64,000 bases of DNA from the NCBI GenBank assembly GCA_010093605.1, contig MU004184.1, positions 126,179 to 190,178 of the forward strand, in the 5' to 3' direction. The DNA is from Lophium mytilinum. Taxonomy: Eukaryota; Ascomycota; Dothideomycetes; Mytilinidiales; Mytilinidiaceae. Below the pieces are notes generated by a model, which ran no database searches, had not been told where the DNA came from, and was given only the letters and a program-made list of their open reading frames with translations. Positions 21,515-32,049 of the stretch are shown piece by piece. The position numbers were made by a program, and so were the translations under genes. The first letter of the stretch is position 1. Each line of letters opens with the position of its first letter.

Positions 21515-21733
21515 ATGCCAACAACAGCCGGAGAAGCCGCCCGCCAAGCGCGCTACTTGCGCCGAAAACGTCGATTGGAGGCACGCGGCCGGTCCGCGAT
21601 CAGACACCTCCAGCAGCAGCAGCAGCAGCAGCGCCGGGCGCCCTTCGTGGCGACTCTAGACACCATTGAGGAAGAGTCAGAAGAATCCACGACGGACTCG
21701 GGGTGCTCCTTCTGCTCTTTGGCCTGGGTGTAG
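21515..21733 (+). CDS. Small basic protein with polyglutamine tract, 72 residues
   Basis: ATG at 21515 in good context (CACAATGCC), stop TAG at 21731. The product starts MPTTAGEAARQARYLRRKRR, has a Gln7 run coded by CAG repeats, and ends with an acidic Glu/Ser stretch and CSFCSLAWV. Codon usage and an ordered promoter (TATA, C-rich leader, possible leader intron) favour a real gene. No family recognised. It shares a 370-bp intergenic space with the methyltransferase and is transcribed away from it. Confidence 0.58.
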   Translation: MPTTAGEAARQARYLRRKRRLEARGRSAIRHLQQQQQQQRRAPFVATLDTIEEESEESTTDSGCSFCSLAWV

Positions 21734-21784
21734 GCCCTAAAAACCAACCACATCCGCGCACGCGTCGAGACTGTAGATATGGGG

Positions 21785-22420
21785 CGCCAAGAGGATCTTC
21801 GACCGCGACAGCTTGATATTGGGGGACTAGAGGGTTATGGTTGACGAGGAGATGACGCTGTCTGGGGGGCTTTGAGTTTATCGAATATATATATTAAGAA
21901 GTGTTTGCTGTCGGCTCGAAATGAAGCTTTGATGATCGTTCCTACCATCGCATGCCTTTGAATTGAGACCTCCACATGCTTTGCGGTATATATATGGCGT
22001 GATAAGAATGTCTTACCGCGGCAGCTTCACATTAGGGGGGGAAAAGGCGTTGTTTGCGAGGATGATGACACCGTTTGGGGGGTTCTATATGTTTTGAGTA
22101 GGAACATCCGAAAGCATTTGATGTTAGCTAGAAATGAATCGTCGAGGACCATACTCCTGGTGGCCTGCCTTCAGATTGTATCCTTAAAAACCTTAATCGC
22201 ACGTATCTGGCGCGAAGAGGATGTCTTACCGTGACGACTTCAGATTGGGGGCTCGGACAGCGCTGGTTGACGAGCTGGTGATGTTGTTTGGGGGGCTTTG
22301 GATTGATCCAATATGAATATTGGAAAGTATTTGGTATTGGCTGGAAATGAAGCCTCGAGGACGCATTCATACTGCCATGCCTTCAAATTGTGACCCCGAG
22401 CTCTTTCAATGAAGACGACA
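21785..22420. repeat. Three diverged tandem copies, ~212-bp unit
   Basis: Landmarks line up in three copies: (C/G)TTACCG-GACAGCTTCA-ATT(A/G)GGGGG near 21800, 22015 and 22225; GATGACRCYGTTTGGGGGG at about 21851, 22065 and 22277; and GAAAGTRTTTG followed by GAAATGAAGC at the unit ends. Spacing is 209-214 bp. Confidence 0.85.
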
Positions 22421-22461
22421 TTACAATTTGAGAGGCAGGCCATAAGTCTGTGTACACCCGT

Positions 22462-23200
22462 TTGCCACTGCTTGAGGCACCCTGACGCGCGTTCACTTCT
22501 CCATATGCGATGTAACTATCAACGCTGTGCAAATCACATTACGCTTTGATTCGTTACAGATGTGCTATCTGGGGCGCTCCCTACAGCGGTGTGGAGAGAG
22601 CAAGAGCGGAGCTATAGCAGTAGTGTATCCGAGTTCCTGAATTAGTGGCTTAGTACTGTAGAGACGTGGAAGCCATGGCGTTCAAAACAGGACAGTACCT
22701 AGACATAGGCTGCGCCCTTATTGCCACTGCTTGGGGTACCCTCTATGAGTCTCGGAAGCCTAGGCACAATGTCAAATTCCAAGCAATGCAGATCAGGCTG
22801 CTCCTTGACTCGTTGGTCACTGACCAGCTAGGCTACTCCTCTCAGTGGTGTACAGTGAGCAAGATTGGAGCCGAACAGTATCAATCTCGTGTACCTACAC
22901 TTATAACATTGTGTAGTACATATCTAGGCATAATGTTGAGTTTTGGGCAGTGCATATCAGAGTGCTGTTTAACTTACTGCCTTTTGATTAACTGGGCTAC
23001 TCCTCACAGCGGTGTCCAGTGAACAGTATTGGAGCCGAAAGGTGATAATATTCGTGTGCCCGATATATGGCAAAGTACTGTACACTGCATTTGCATCTGA
23101 TTTCAACATCTAGCTCCATTAATTTGCACTTTGACCGAGCGGGTAAGTCCTGGTTGGGCTACCCCGTACAGTGGCATCAAGAAAGAAAAGGTTATGCAAA
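22462..23200. repeat. Degenerate ~162-bp repeat with GCCACTGCTTGAGGCACC-type core
   Basis: TTGCCACTGCTTGAGG occurs at 22462 and TTGCCACTGCTTGGGG at 22720. GGCTACTCCTC-CAG-GGTGT occurs at 22831 and 22995, with a weaker copy (GGCTACCCC) at 23157, spaced 164 and 162 bp. Each is followed by ATTGGAGCCGAA in the two better copies. A plus-strand frame of 118 codons here (22666-23022) lies wholly within the repeat and is not proposed as a gene. Confidence 0.6.
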
Positions 23201-23416
23201 GTGTAGTCCGATATCCATGGCGGGGTTACTGCAGTGTGCGACAACATAGGTGAATGAGAGACAGGGGATCACAGGTTTCAAATTGCAACAAGAGATGAGC
23301 TTGAGTTCAGAAAATTCGATCAATTGAAGCCAGTCTATCCACAAGAACCCACTCCACCACCTAATGCTGAGCGTTCGGGGATGTAGCAAATATGAGGGCG
23401 GCAAGAGTCGGTGAAT

Positions 23417-23986
23417 CTAGTCGTAGCGGGTGGAGCCATGGCTAGAGCTGGAGGCATCTTCCACAGATGCCTTGACTGGTGTGGCCGGGGTGGTCTTGGC
23501 CTCGCCGTCATGGTCCGAGTTGGATCCGTCGCCCTCGACTTTGACAATCGATGGGATGCTGGACTGCGACATCGGGTGGCCACGATGCTGGCACTCCGCC
23601 ATCTCGTCCTCACAAACCTGCGCACCAGGGGCAGTTTTGTAAGAACGGGACGACGGAGTGCCAGCATCGAGGAGCTCCGTCTCCGGTTCCTCGGTGCTCC
23701 GAAGAGTTTCTCCGTCATCCAGCAAGTCTGGAAACCTCAGGGCGACCAATGCTAGTAGGAGTGGAATCTCGACGACAGCGACGAAGACTAGCGAGAATTA
23801 GCTTGATCGGTGGAGGTGGGTTTAGGCGAGCGATGAAAGCAGGTACTTGGGCTGGCCCAAGAGGGGCCAGGAGGACTTACGCTGGGGACGCGGACGGTGA
23901 CGAAGACGGTGCCATTGGCGGGCGAGGTGCACACTGTGCAGCTTGGACATTGCGAGCTCAACGCTGGCGGCTCGGAGGAAGGTCAT
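23417..23986 (-). CDS. Putative single-pass membrane protein, 158 residues
   Basis: Exon 1 23986-23881 and exon 2 23787-23417 join in phase 1 across a 93-nt intron GTAAGT...GCTAAT...GCTAG. The N-terminus is basic (MTFLRAASVELAMSKLHSVH, ARQWHRLRHRPRPQ), followed by a transmembrane stretch LFVAVVEIPLLLALVAL (36-52) and an acidic, Ser/Thr-rich tail ending SSHGSTRYD. No family recognised. Upstream on the same strand, 24300-24000 holds another coding-like frame (NISDHWESEDEDFHLVRKPL) whose TAA overlaps this ATG; the true first exon could lie there. Confidence 0.52.
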
Positions 23987-24704
23987 TATTGAAGCATGTG
24001 AAGCGGTGGGCGGCGCGGTGAGTGGTGGTAGTCTGATGGTTCTGGGGTTCTGATGTGGTCGGTTGGTGCTCCGGATGGGTGCGGAGGGAGTTGGAAGGGA
24101 TGGAGGATTGGTCGAAGCGGAGGGGTTTGAGGGAGTTTTCGAGGCCGCGGAGTGTTTCGTAAGGCGTAGATCTCGTGAGAGTCTCTAAGCGGTTTGCGTA
24201 CGAGATGGAAGTCTTCGTCCTCGGATTCCCAGTGGTCGCTGATGTTGTGGAGAGGAAGCGTGTTGCGGACGGTCGGGCTTTTAAGACGGGCGACAGTGGA
24301 CCGACAGTTAAGCGAGAGAAGCTAGGCCGATCTGGGAAGAGGCAGAGAGTATGGCAAAGCTCGAAGCATTATGAAGGGGAAACGTCAGCTAGAGGGGCGA
24401 GACCTCTACTCATGAATGAGCATAATGGCACCCAGACTCCTTATCTTGAGCATGTTTCAGGCTGCACTCCCTGAATGGCATCACACTGGACAAGTGGACG
24501 CGACGTTGAGCACGCCGGAGGCGTTCCGAAAGGCTATGCCTGACTTCAAGTCTGTTGAGCCGAACTCCACGGCGGGAGTGTGGACAGGCGGCTCCTGGAT
24601 GCCTGACGGGGTGTGGCCAGGAGCGCCGGTCTGGCACGCCAGTGTCCAGTCTTGTGCCAGTTCCCTTCACTCTGTACCTTCACCCTGGACCTTTCCTGGC
24701 AAAC

Positions 24705-24712
24705 TATATAAA
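24705..24712 (+). promoter_or_regulatory. TATA box for the small gene at 24903
   Basis: TATATAAA is about 190 bp upstream of the ATG. The space between is a CA-rich leader almost free of G, typical of strong fungal promoters and 5' untranslated regions. Confidence 0.65.
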
Positions 24713-24902
24713 CTCCCCCTCCCCCTCCCTTTGACAACCAAGTTCCAACAGCGCACATCATCACAGCCTCCACAACCTCGATCAATTTTCGACCAAGACT
24801 CACACAAACAACCACACTTCCGCGCAACGTTCCAACAAAACCACAACAACCAACCACACATCCACGCCAACTTTCTACAAATCAACCACAAACAACCACA
24901 CA

Positions 24903-25109
24903 ATGTCCAACTCCGCAATCCCGGTCGTCGAGCTGACCCCGGAGACCGACTACGACGCGGACGAGATGTTGTACTGGGAGGAGGCGGTGATCGCGGAGGG
25001 GCTCCCCTGGGAGGCGGAGGAGGAGGAGAAGGCGGAGGCGGAGGGAGAGGCGGAGGTGGAGGGGAAGAGCGAGGGGTCGGCGGAGATGGAGCTGGAGAGC
25101 GAGTGGTAA
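24903..25109 (+). CDS. Small, very acidic protein, 68 residues
   Basis: ATG at 24903 after ACCACACA, stop TAA at 25107. The product begins MSNSAIPVVELTPETDYDAD and becomes a Glu/Ala-rich run (WEAEEEEKAEAEGEAEVEGK) ending in SEW. Strong upstream promoter architecture supports expression. No family recognised. A larger overlapping plus-strand frame (24416-25144) and a proline-rich minus frame are shadows of the promoter and the GAG-rich coding sequence. Confidence 0.62.
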   Translation: MSNSAIPVVELTPETDYDADEMLYWEEAVIAEGLPWEAEEEEKAEAEGEAEVEGKSEGSAEMELESEW

Positions 25110-25460
25110 GTGACTGTCCTGTGAAATGGGTGAATGGCTGCTGACTTTTGACAGAGGGGTGACGCTGTCGGGGGTGGGCGGGGGAGCATCCCAGGGATTT
25201 GAAGTGGTTGCATTGCCTGCGAGCCTCGATCAACGGCGGTAGTGTGTCCTAGTAGCGCTCTAGCGAACGGGGGCTACCGTCGCGGGGCTCAAAGGCAATG
25301 TAGTCACGGAAGTCCCTGGTGGTGCTCCCTTGGGAGGTAGGGTTTGGCGGAGTGATGCCGGCGTGGGGGGGTGCCTGGCTCGGTAGCGGGAGGGGAGAGG
25401 AGATGCTGTGCCTGCGCGGCCGAGAATTGAGCCTGTTCCAATCTGCATAAGAGAATTGAC

Positions 25461-27790
25461 TTGCTGCTGCGTGAAGTGCCTTGTGATATGGTCGGAGAGG
25501 AGAAGTAGATGTAATGTTCTTGACAACGAGTATTGGAACTGTCCAATGACTGCAGAGATCTTATCTTGCCGCTGTATGAGGTGCCTTGCCTTGTAATCAG
25601 GAAACAAAGGAGGATGTAAGGATCTTAACAGCGTGAATGAGCACTATGTCGAATTTCTCTCTGTAGAGTTTTCTTGCCGCTGTTTGAGGTGCCTTGCAAT
25701 AGGATTGAAAATGAAATAAGATGTGATTATCTGGATAGCGAGTATTGGAGCAACTTCGAAAGCCTGTAGGGACCTCATCTTGCCACTGCATGAGGTGCCC
25801 TGTAGTAGAGTTGAAAAGACAATGAGATGTTATGTTCTGGATAACGTATATTGGAACACGTCCAGGCAAATGTAAAGAGTCTATCATGCCACCGCATGAG
25901 GTGTCCTGCCTGACGTTGATGAATCTAGATATGATGCAACTATTTCAAGATGGGGAATGAGAACGTAGTCAAATCACCTTGGAGTCATCTTGTCGCTGTT
26001 TGGGGTGCCTTGCAGAGAAGCCAAGAAGCATAGAAAACCCGAACGAAATGTAATGTTTTTGAGGGCGCGAATAAGAACGCGATCAAACCTTTCGTAATCC
26101 GCACATCACACCGCCGCGTGAGGACCCTTGTCATGAGATCTCCAATGTACTCAGGATGTAATCCTTTCTAGCACCTGGATGAGAGTAGGTCCGGTCCTAT
26201 ATTGAACCTGGCTTCGGACTATTTGAGGTGTCCTGCCATGGTATCATGAATCGGAGTGGCATGTCAAGTGCGTGAGACTGTGAAAAAGAGCAGCTTCACT
26301 TTAGCTGCATTTCGCTCTATAAATTGTAAGCCTCTACTCCTAGCCTTAGATGGAGCAACTGGATCAGCAGATCTGTACCCTTTTTTGCAGCTGTTTGAGG
26401 TGTCCTGCTGTGGTGACATGAATCAATACCTGATGTCAAAGTTCGGAGGGCGTGAAAGAGAGCGACTTCAGTTCAACGGCGATTAGCTTTGCAAACCGCA
26501 TCTCCACGCTCGTTGGCGGGAGATTCAGCGCCTGTATCAGCTTCTTTTGGGGCATTCTTGCCGCTGTTTAAGGTTTCCTGTCGTGGTGGTGCGAATCGAG
26601 GTCTGATCTCAAAGTTTAGAGCGCGCGAAATAAAGCCAGTTCAATTTGTTTGCGATCAGGTCTTGAAATAGCAACCCTATGCTCGTCGGCACGGCATGCA
26701 GCACCAGAATAAGAGATAGGTGCACTGCTTTGCAACCGTTTGAGGAGCCTGAGCCCGGCATTGGAAAAGAGGACGAGATGTCGAGTTCTACGCGATGTAA
26801 ATGAGAATAACTCCAAATCTTTTGTGATAACTCAACTAAATCGTAAGTTTGTCCCACATCCCATCAGAATCAGCATTTAGATGAATGCACAATAGATATA
26901 GCTTGCGACTGTATGAGGTACCTTGACACGGTGATAGAAAGAGAGGTGTGATGTAAAGTTTTCGAGAACGTAATCGAGAAGTGAGCCACAACTCACTCAC
27001 TAATTTACCTTAAAGCACGGCTGTATCCTCGGACTTGTAGTTCACGGTATCTAGATAAACGATGAACGCACTGGCTTGCAACCGTCTGAGGCGCCCGGTC
27101 ATGCTCCTGGGTTTCGAGATGAGATGTCACGTTCTCGCCAACGTGAGTGACATGAGGTTCGAAGCTTTTGCGTTCAGTCACCTCAATCGCAACCGCATTG
27201 GAGATACCGCGGTTTCTAGCGTGTAGAAAAATAGATGCAGACATTGGGTTGCCGCTGCATGAGGGGCCTCGTCGATGGACTGGACACGAGGATGGGATGT
27301 AACGGCTCGGAGGACGTGAGCGAGACCGCGTCCAAATCGCTTGTACTAAATCACCGCAATCGCAACAGTGCCGTCCTTGTTATGACCTTTACTGTGTTAG
27401 TAAAGGAATAGATGCAACGAGATGCCGCTGTATGGGGTGCCTCGTCAGCTGATTAGAAACGAAATATAAATGTATATCTGTAGAGCGCGTAAATGAGACC
27501 TGCTCTAGATTTCTTGCCCAAACTCACGATGATCGCACCAGCATTGTTCATCTCAGGATCCGTAGTGTCTGGGTAAGAGGATAGTGGTACGAGCTTACCG
27601 TCGCAAGAGGTGCCCCGTCACATGACCGGGGACGGGAATCGGATGGAAAAACTCAGACAACGAGGATGAGAGCAGGCTTAATGCGCTGCGCTATCACATC
27701 GCAAGCGCGCCTATGTCTTTCATGTGATGGCATCCAGCGCCGAAGCAAAAGGATGGATACATTATGACGTCGCTGCATGAGGTGGCTCAT
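25461..27790. repeat. Long degenerate tandem array: ~106-bp then 172-173-bp period
   Basis: The core TTGCCGCTGTTTGAGGTGCCTTG recurs with substitutions at 25461, 25566, 25674, 25780, 25886, 25990, 26108 and 26213 (spacing mostly 104-108), then at 26385, 26558, 26730, 26903, 27076, 27249, 27422, 27595 and 27767 (spacing 172 or 173 every time). Between cores the units are strongly diverged, though phrases such as GATGAGATGT and GAACG-GA-TGAGA recur. Flanking 25110-25460 shows no gene. Confidence 0.9.
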
Positions 27791-27938
27791 CACATGATCC
27801 TGACCGAGAAGAGGATGTCAAGTCCTAGAGGACGGTAATGAGCGCGAGTTCAAAAGGTTTTCATTCATACATCTGAGCCATAACTACATTCCTGGTCGCA
27901 CCCCGCATTCCTCTCGTGAGCTTCCATCCTCATCCACC

Positions 27939-28320
27939 ATGGCTCATCCGGTCCGACATCAGATTCTCGACGTTCCACTCGGCCTGCCACGAATCGTCAC
28001 CTCGCTGATGTGAAGCGCCGCATCTCCTCTTCGATTTTTCGAGCATGCTCCGACACCCTAGTAGTGTGACAGATGGCCCTTGCTGCCCACATGGGTGAGT
28101 AGGTGGGAGCCATCGCTGAAGTTCGGCTTTTTGGGGCAAATGTTGCAATGCAAGGGAATGATGCGCCGACCCAAGACACGCCGCACACCATTCTGCGCCG
28201 TTGCAGACCCCCTACATGGTAGTTGATGGCATCCTGGCGAGGCGATTGGAGCGAGAACAGACGGACATGGCTCATCCGGTCCGACATCAGATTCTCGACG
28301 TTCCATTGACCTGCCATAGA
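27939..28320. repeat. Direct duplication, 327 bp apart
   Basis: ATGGCTCATCCGGTCCGACA and the following 20 bases occur identically at 27939 and 28266. The surrounding sequence (GTGGGA-CATCGCTGAAGTTCGG, then a TTGCA-TGCAA stretch) is duplicated with more change. Confidence 0.9.
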
Positions 28321-28830
28321 TAGTTACCTCAGCCCTCCTCTTTGTCGAGCAGCCCCTGGCGATGAGGATGTGGGAAACATCGCTGAAGTTCGGTGCAGAT
28401 GTTGCAGTGCAAAGGCACGGTGTGACCGCCGTCTTCTGCAACGTCTAGCTCGCCCAATATACGTCCAATCAAGGCGAGCCGCACACCACTCTGCCCCGCC
28501 GGTGACGGGTATGCTGGCGAGGCAATTGGGAGTGGGATATAGAGGTAGTCGGCAGACAAGATCAGAGAGGTGCAAAGGAGAGTGCTTGGGTGCTGAGAGA
28601 GTGTATGGCGGAGAAGGCAGGCGTGGAGGCCCGTGAAGAAGCCTTGGGGGTGACCCGGAGTCGAATAGAGGGGCTGGTTCTACACAATTCAAACCGGAGT
28701 CGATACCGGAGTCGGTACCAAAATGTGGTGCGCGATGTACAACACGAATGGCAGGAGGAGGTAAGCTGGTGTAGAATCCTGGGTTCTTCGAGCATATGTT
28801 GGAGTGCGAGGGAGTGGTGCCGGGGACGGA
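28050..28830 (-). pseudogene. Three decayed copies of a C2H2 zinc-finger-like segment
   Basis: Copy 1 (28165-28075) reads PLHCNICPKKPNFSDGSHLL then THVGSKGHLSHY and a TAG: two Cys and spaced His residues fit a C2H2 finger. Copy 2 (28425-28330) keeps PLHCNIC in one frame and FSDVSHILIARG in another. Copy 3 (28825-28765) keeps TTPSHSNICSKNPGF. After copy 1, EHARKIEEEMRRF appears in a shifted frame. All are broken by shifts or stops. The parent would be a fungal zinc-finger protein; its identity is not resolved. Confidence 0.45.
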
Positions 28831-28839
28831 CATGCTGGC

Positions 28840-30395
28840 GAGGCAATCGGTTTTTGCCGCTGTCTGACCAGGCAGTCCCGCCAAGCTACCATCTGCCGGA
28901 TCATGACCGAGAGTATCGTACCGTACTCCGAAATGAGTCCGATGGCTGGGTTCCGCCGGCTGATGATGAAATTCAGGAGAATGAAGCAAGGAACAGGCAT
29001 GTTGGCGAGGCAGTTGGGAAACTCTGCCGAAGCACCATGCTGAAAACTGGCTTGTGGCAGCCGAGCGTTCATAGCGATGTTGCATGCTGATTCTCCGATG
29101 CTGGTGACGACAATCACGACACTGCAGAGATGTGAGCAAGGTCTCGACACTGTGAGGGCTTGAAGAAGTCATACCAAGCTCTCCCCTCCCTCAGATTGCG
29201 GAGCAGTGCTTAGATATGGCATACCTTTTGCCGCTCCGGACGTGAAGAGAAGGACATAAAGTGAAAGAAAGACTTGTCCAGGTGAAATGGGACAGGGAAG
29301 GCAGTGATCGGGCTGTTTCGAGGTTGGTCGGCAGCTAGTGCGAGGGTGCGTCTGCGGAGTCTCGTGGGCAGAGATCGACCTCAGCACTGTTTCTCGTAGG
29401 CTTCACTTGACGACTGCAGGTGTATCAGCATCAACGTGGTAGACTTACCCTCCTCCGTGGGGTTCAGAGCGGAGCGTCGTCAGGAAGCTTACCTGTGCGG
29501 CTGACAACATGGTCGGCAGCAATAAACGCTCGATGTTTCGACTGGATACGGATGCTGCAGTGATGCCTGGAGTATGCGGATGGGATAACTCGATAGAATA
29601 GGATGATGGTGATGATGATGGGAAGGGTGGAGTATATAGAGAGTGGAAGCTGGCGTTGAGGTTGGGGATGGCGTGAGAGGTCAGGCGGAGATATGGTTGG
29701 GCTCCTTCTCCGGCAGTGAGGAAGTGACGACTCTACGAGGCGGCCGGCATCGGCGACAAGATAAGGATTTGATGGCAAAGAAGAGCAGTCTGGCAGTTGG
29801 TAGTAGGCAAGGGCGAATTGGACGCATGCAGGCTTCAAGAAGTGAAGCAGAAGAGTCGCTTCAGGTCGTGCATGATGAGCCGTTCAGCATGATGATACTA
29901 GTGATAATCCGATGTGTAAAAGGCCAGTGACTCCGGCAGGTCTTTCAATTAATATACAACTGCTGCATGAAATAGAAGTTTGCACGCTGAGCTTTCAAAA
30001 AGCCTATTCGCGCTGCCGTTCTGCTAATCCCAGTGCTGAAATCTAGGATGAATCAGTCCATGACGTAGCTTTAGCTTCAAGCAAGCTACAAACCAGCCCT
30101 CTTGCTCCCAGCTTCGGTGATAGTACCGATATCTTCACCTATACAGGGTATGGAGGGTAGTATCGCTGTTGTTCCAAGCCAAACCTGAAGTCCCCATTGC
30201 CTCCTCAACAGCGGTGGGACTCTCGAACTTCGTGCAAATGATCGTATCCTCGATGTGCTACGCAAAACTACTCATGAGCATCTACATCCTGACCGCGACT
30301 GAGCTGAGGAAGGCGGAGAGAAACGCTTACCCGTTGAACATCTTGAACATCGTGCCATGGTCGCACGACTAATGCTATGGCTTTTGGTGACCAGT
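28840..30395. other. Mostly no recognised gene; possible minus-strand promoter at 29630
   Basis: Minus-strand TATATA at 29638-29633 is followed by a C-rich leader and ATG at about 29513 (MLSAAQ), then a GTAAGC donor and a CTGCAG acceptor near 29423, but the spliced frame closes after 16 codons. The motif CTGGCGAGGCAATTGG and variants recur at 28515, 28830 and 29000, showing small-scale duplication. No other support. Confidence 0.3.
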
Positions 30396-30398
30396 AGA

Positions 30399-30611
30399 TC
30401 AAACACGGATGCAAGGAGCTAGGTCAGTCATAATCCGCTTGCACTTGACCAGCTCTCCCAACGTAGTGTGAAGGGTGGAAAAGGTAGGCCCTAGATATGC
30501 CTCGGAATTCCTAGGGCCAAGACCACTACCGACCTTGCTCTTGGTGTCAAACCTCTCTCCCACCCACTGCCTCCGGTACTCCTGCGCAGCTCCAAGAATA
30601 TTAAAGCCCAT
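30399..30611 (-). CDS. Hypothetical small frame, 70 residues
   Basis: ATG at 30609-30611; MGFNILGAAQEYRRQWVGER, then KSKVGSGLGPRN and a Leu/Lys-rich end. The texture is convincing but no domain is seen. Upstream on the same strand near 30880 another coding-like piece (EFLKQIGKLVAITALVDGHR) may be part of the same decayed gene. Confidence 0.3.
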   Translation of the reverse strand: MGFNILGAAQEYRRQWVGERFDTKSKVGSGLGPRNSEAYLGPTFSTLHTTLGELVKCKRIMTDLAPCIRV

Positions 30612-30619
30612 CCTTCCTT

Positions 30620-31680
30620 CTGTTATTCCTCCACATCGTTTGTGATTTTGCTGGCTAGGCCATGTGGGTTCGTGACAAGGTCCTCGAAGCTAGAAAGGTT
30701 CCGTGGTCCGATCCACCAGGCTGTGGAATTCGACCGGCGCTTCCCTCCGAATCTTTATGGAATGTCGTCAGTCGCGTCGACGGGATCGCTGCTCTGATGG
30801 CGACTGTTGTTGGAGGGGGCGGGCAAGATGGTAGATATTCTCTAAAAGTCGATGCCCGTCGACGAGGGCCGTAATTGCGACGAGCTTGCCGATCTGTTTG
30901 AGGAACTCTACGTTAGGGCGACAACCATGAGGATACAACCCTAGCCGTTCCCAGTCAGTGATCTGGAAGGTTCTTCTAATTTGAAGAAGGTCACTCACAA
31001 ATAAAGAGACAGATGGTTGAATCTGGTAGGCAATATCACAGAGTTGAACTTGACAAAATCATTGCAGAGAGCTGCGTCGTCGGGATGCTAGGCAAGACTA
31101 CTTGCAGATATTATCGCGCGTGCTCGTAGGGAACGGAGAAAGGCTGGTATTTCGACCTTGACTCTTGATTGCCTTGGCCATGATGGCTGATGACAATGTC
31201 CAAGATGACCACGCCCCCGATCATTTGTTCTTAAAGAGCGGGAATCCCAGTCGTCCAGTAGCAACCATCTCGTCGGTCTCCGCTCTCTCAACGTGTAAGA
31301 GGTCATAGAGAGCGTCTATGAGAAGAACATTTAGCAATTGCATAAAGAACTACAGGCCGAACAAAGTGAGGATGGGCGTAGTGTCAGGCTCTTTGGTTTC
31401 CACAAGCTCAGCTAGCTATGCATGGAAAATGCGGTTGGGCGCTTCGGATAGTTCAAGTGATAAAGCTTCAGCATTCGAAGAAGTGGGGTGTGGGATGACG
31501 GGGTGGACATACTTACAGAATACAGGATGAGCTAAGATGTTTTCGGCGGCCAGCGACCTAGTAGATGAGCTCCTGCTCGACGAAGTGGAAACCAGCTCCC
31601 TAAGAAAATAATTCACCACTATCAGAACATGAATCCGACCATGACGTGCAAGCTTGCTGCCCACTCTTTGCTTCAGCAGC
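30620..31680. other. No gene model
   Basis: Isolated minus-strand coding texture near 30900-30770 (see previous entry). Otherwise nothing I can support. Confidence 0.3.
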
Positions 31681-31689
31681 ACCTCCTCA

Positions 31690-32046
31690 GGCGCGATCGC
31701 AGCCTCCTCTGCCGCCACGGTCTCCAAATCCACCACGTCGAAGAGGAGCACCTTGTCCTCAGGGAGCACTACAACCTCAATCGCAGAAACCGCCTCGAGA
31801 GCCGTCTCTACCATCGCTGTCTCCGAATCCACCTCTACCACCGCTGTCTCCAAATCCAGCTCCTCCGCGTCCGCGACCGCCGCGACCTCCTGTTAGTTGA
31901 ATGGACGGTGGCTTTGCCAGACGACATCGAGTTATCCAACCTTGGTATCCCAGGAACAGTGCACCTGAAGGAGAACTCATCCAAACAATCTTCCTTGAGT
32001 ATTCAGCCCGTCCCCTCGCACCATCACTGTTCTGGTTCCGAGCCAC
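31690..32046 (-). pseudogene. RGG/GFGD-repeat relic (fibrillarin- or Gar1-like low-complexity region)
   Basis: One frame reads QLTGGRGGRGRGGAGFGDSG, then GRGGFGDSDGRDGSRGGF, a TGA, then APRGQGAPLRRGGFGDRGGR. Such RGG/GFGD repeats occur in the nucleolar proteins Gar1 and fibrillarin. Two stops interrupt the frame, and neither the Gar1 core domain nor the fibrillarin methyltransferase domain is next to it. It is probably a copied and decayed fragment. Confidence 0.42.
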
Positions 32047-32049
32047 TAC

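Noticed and set aside
22666-23022. 118-codon plus frame
   Set aside because: It spans two copies of the ~162-bp repeat, begins in the repeat and shows no motif.
20129-24000. Secondary-metabolite gene cluster around the methyltransferase
   Set aside because: No polyketide synthase, peptide synthetase, terpene cyclase, P450 or transporter was found nearby.
24416-25233. Long plus frame (242 codons) and proline-rich minus frame
   Set aside because: Both are shadows of the TATA box, the CA-rich leader and the GAG-rich small gene at 24903.
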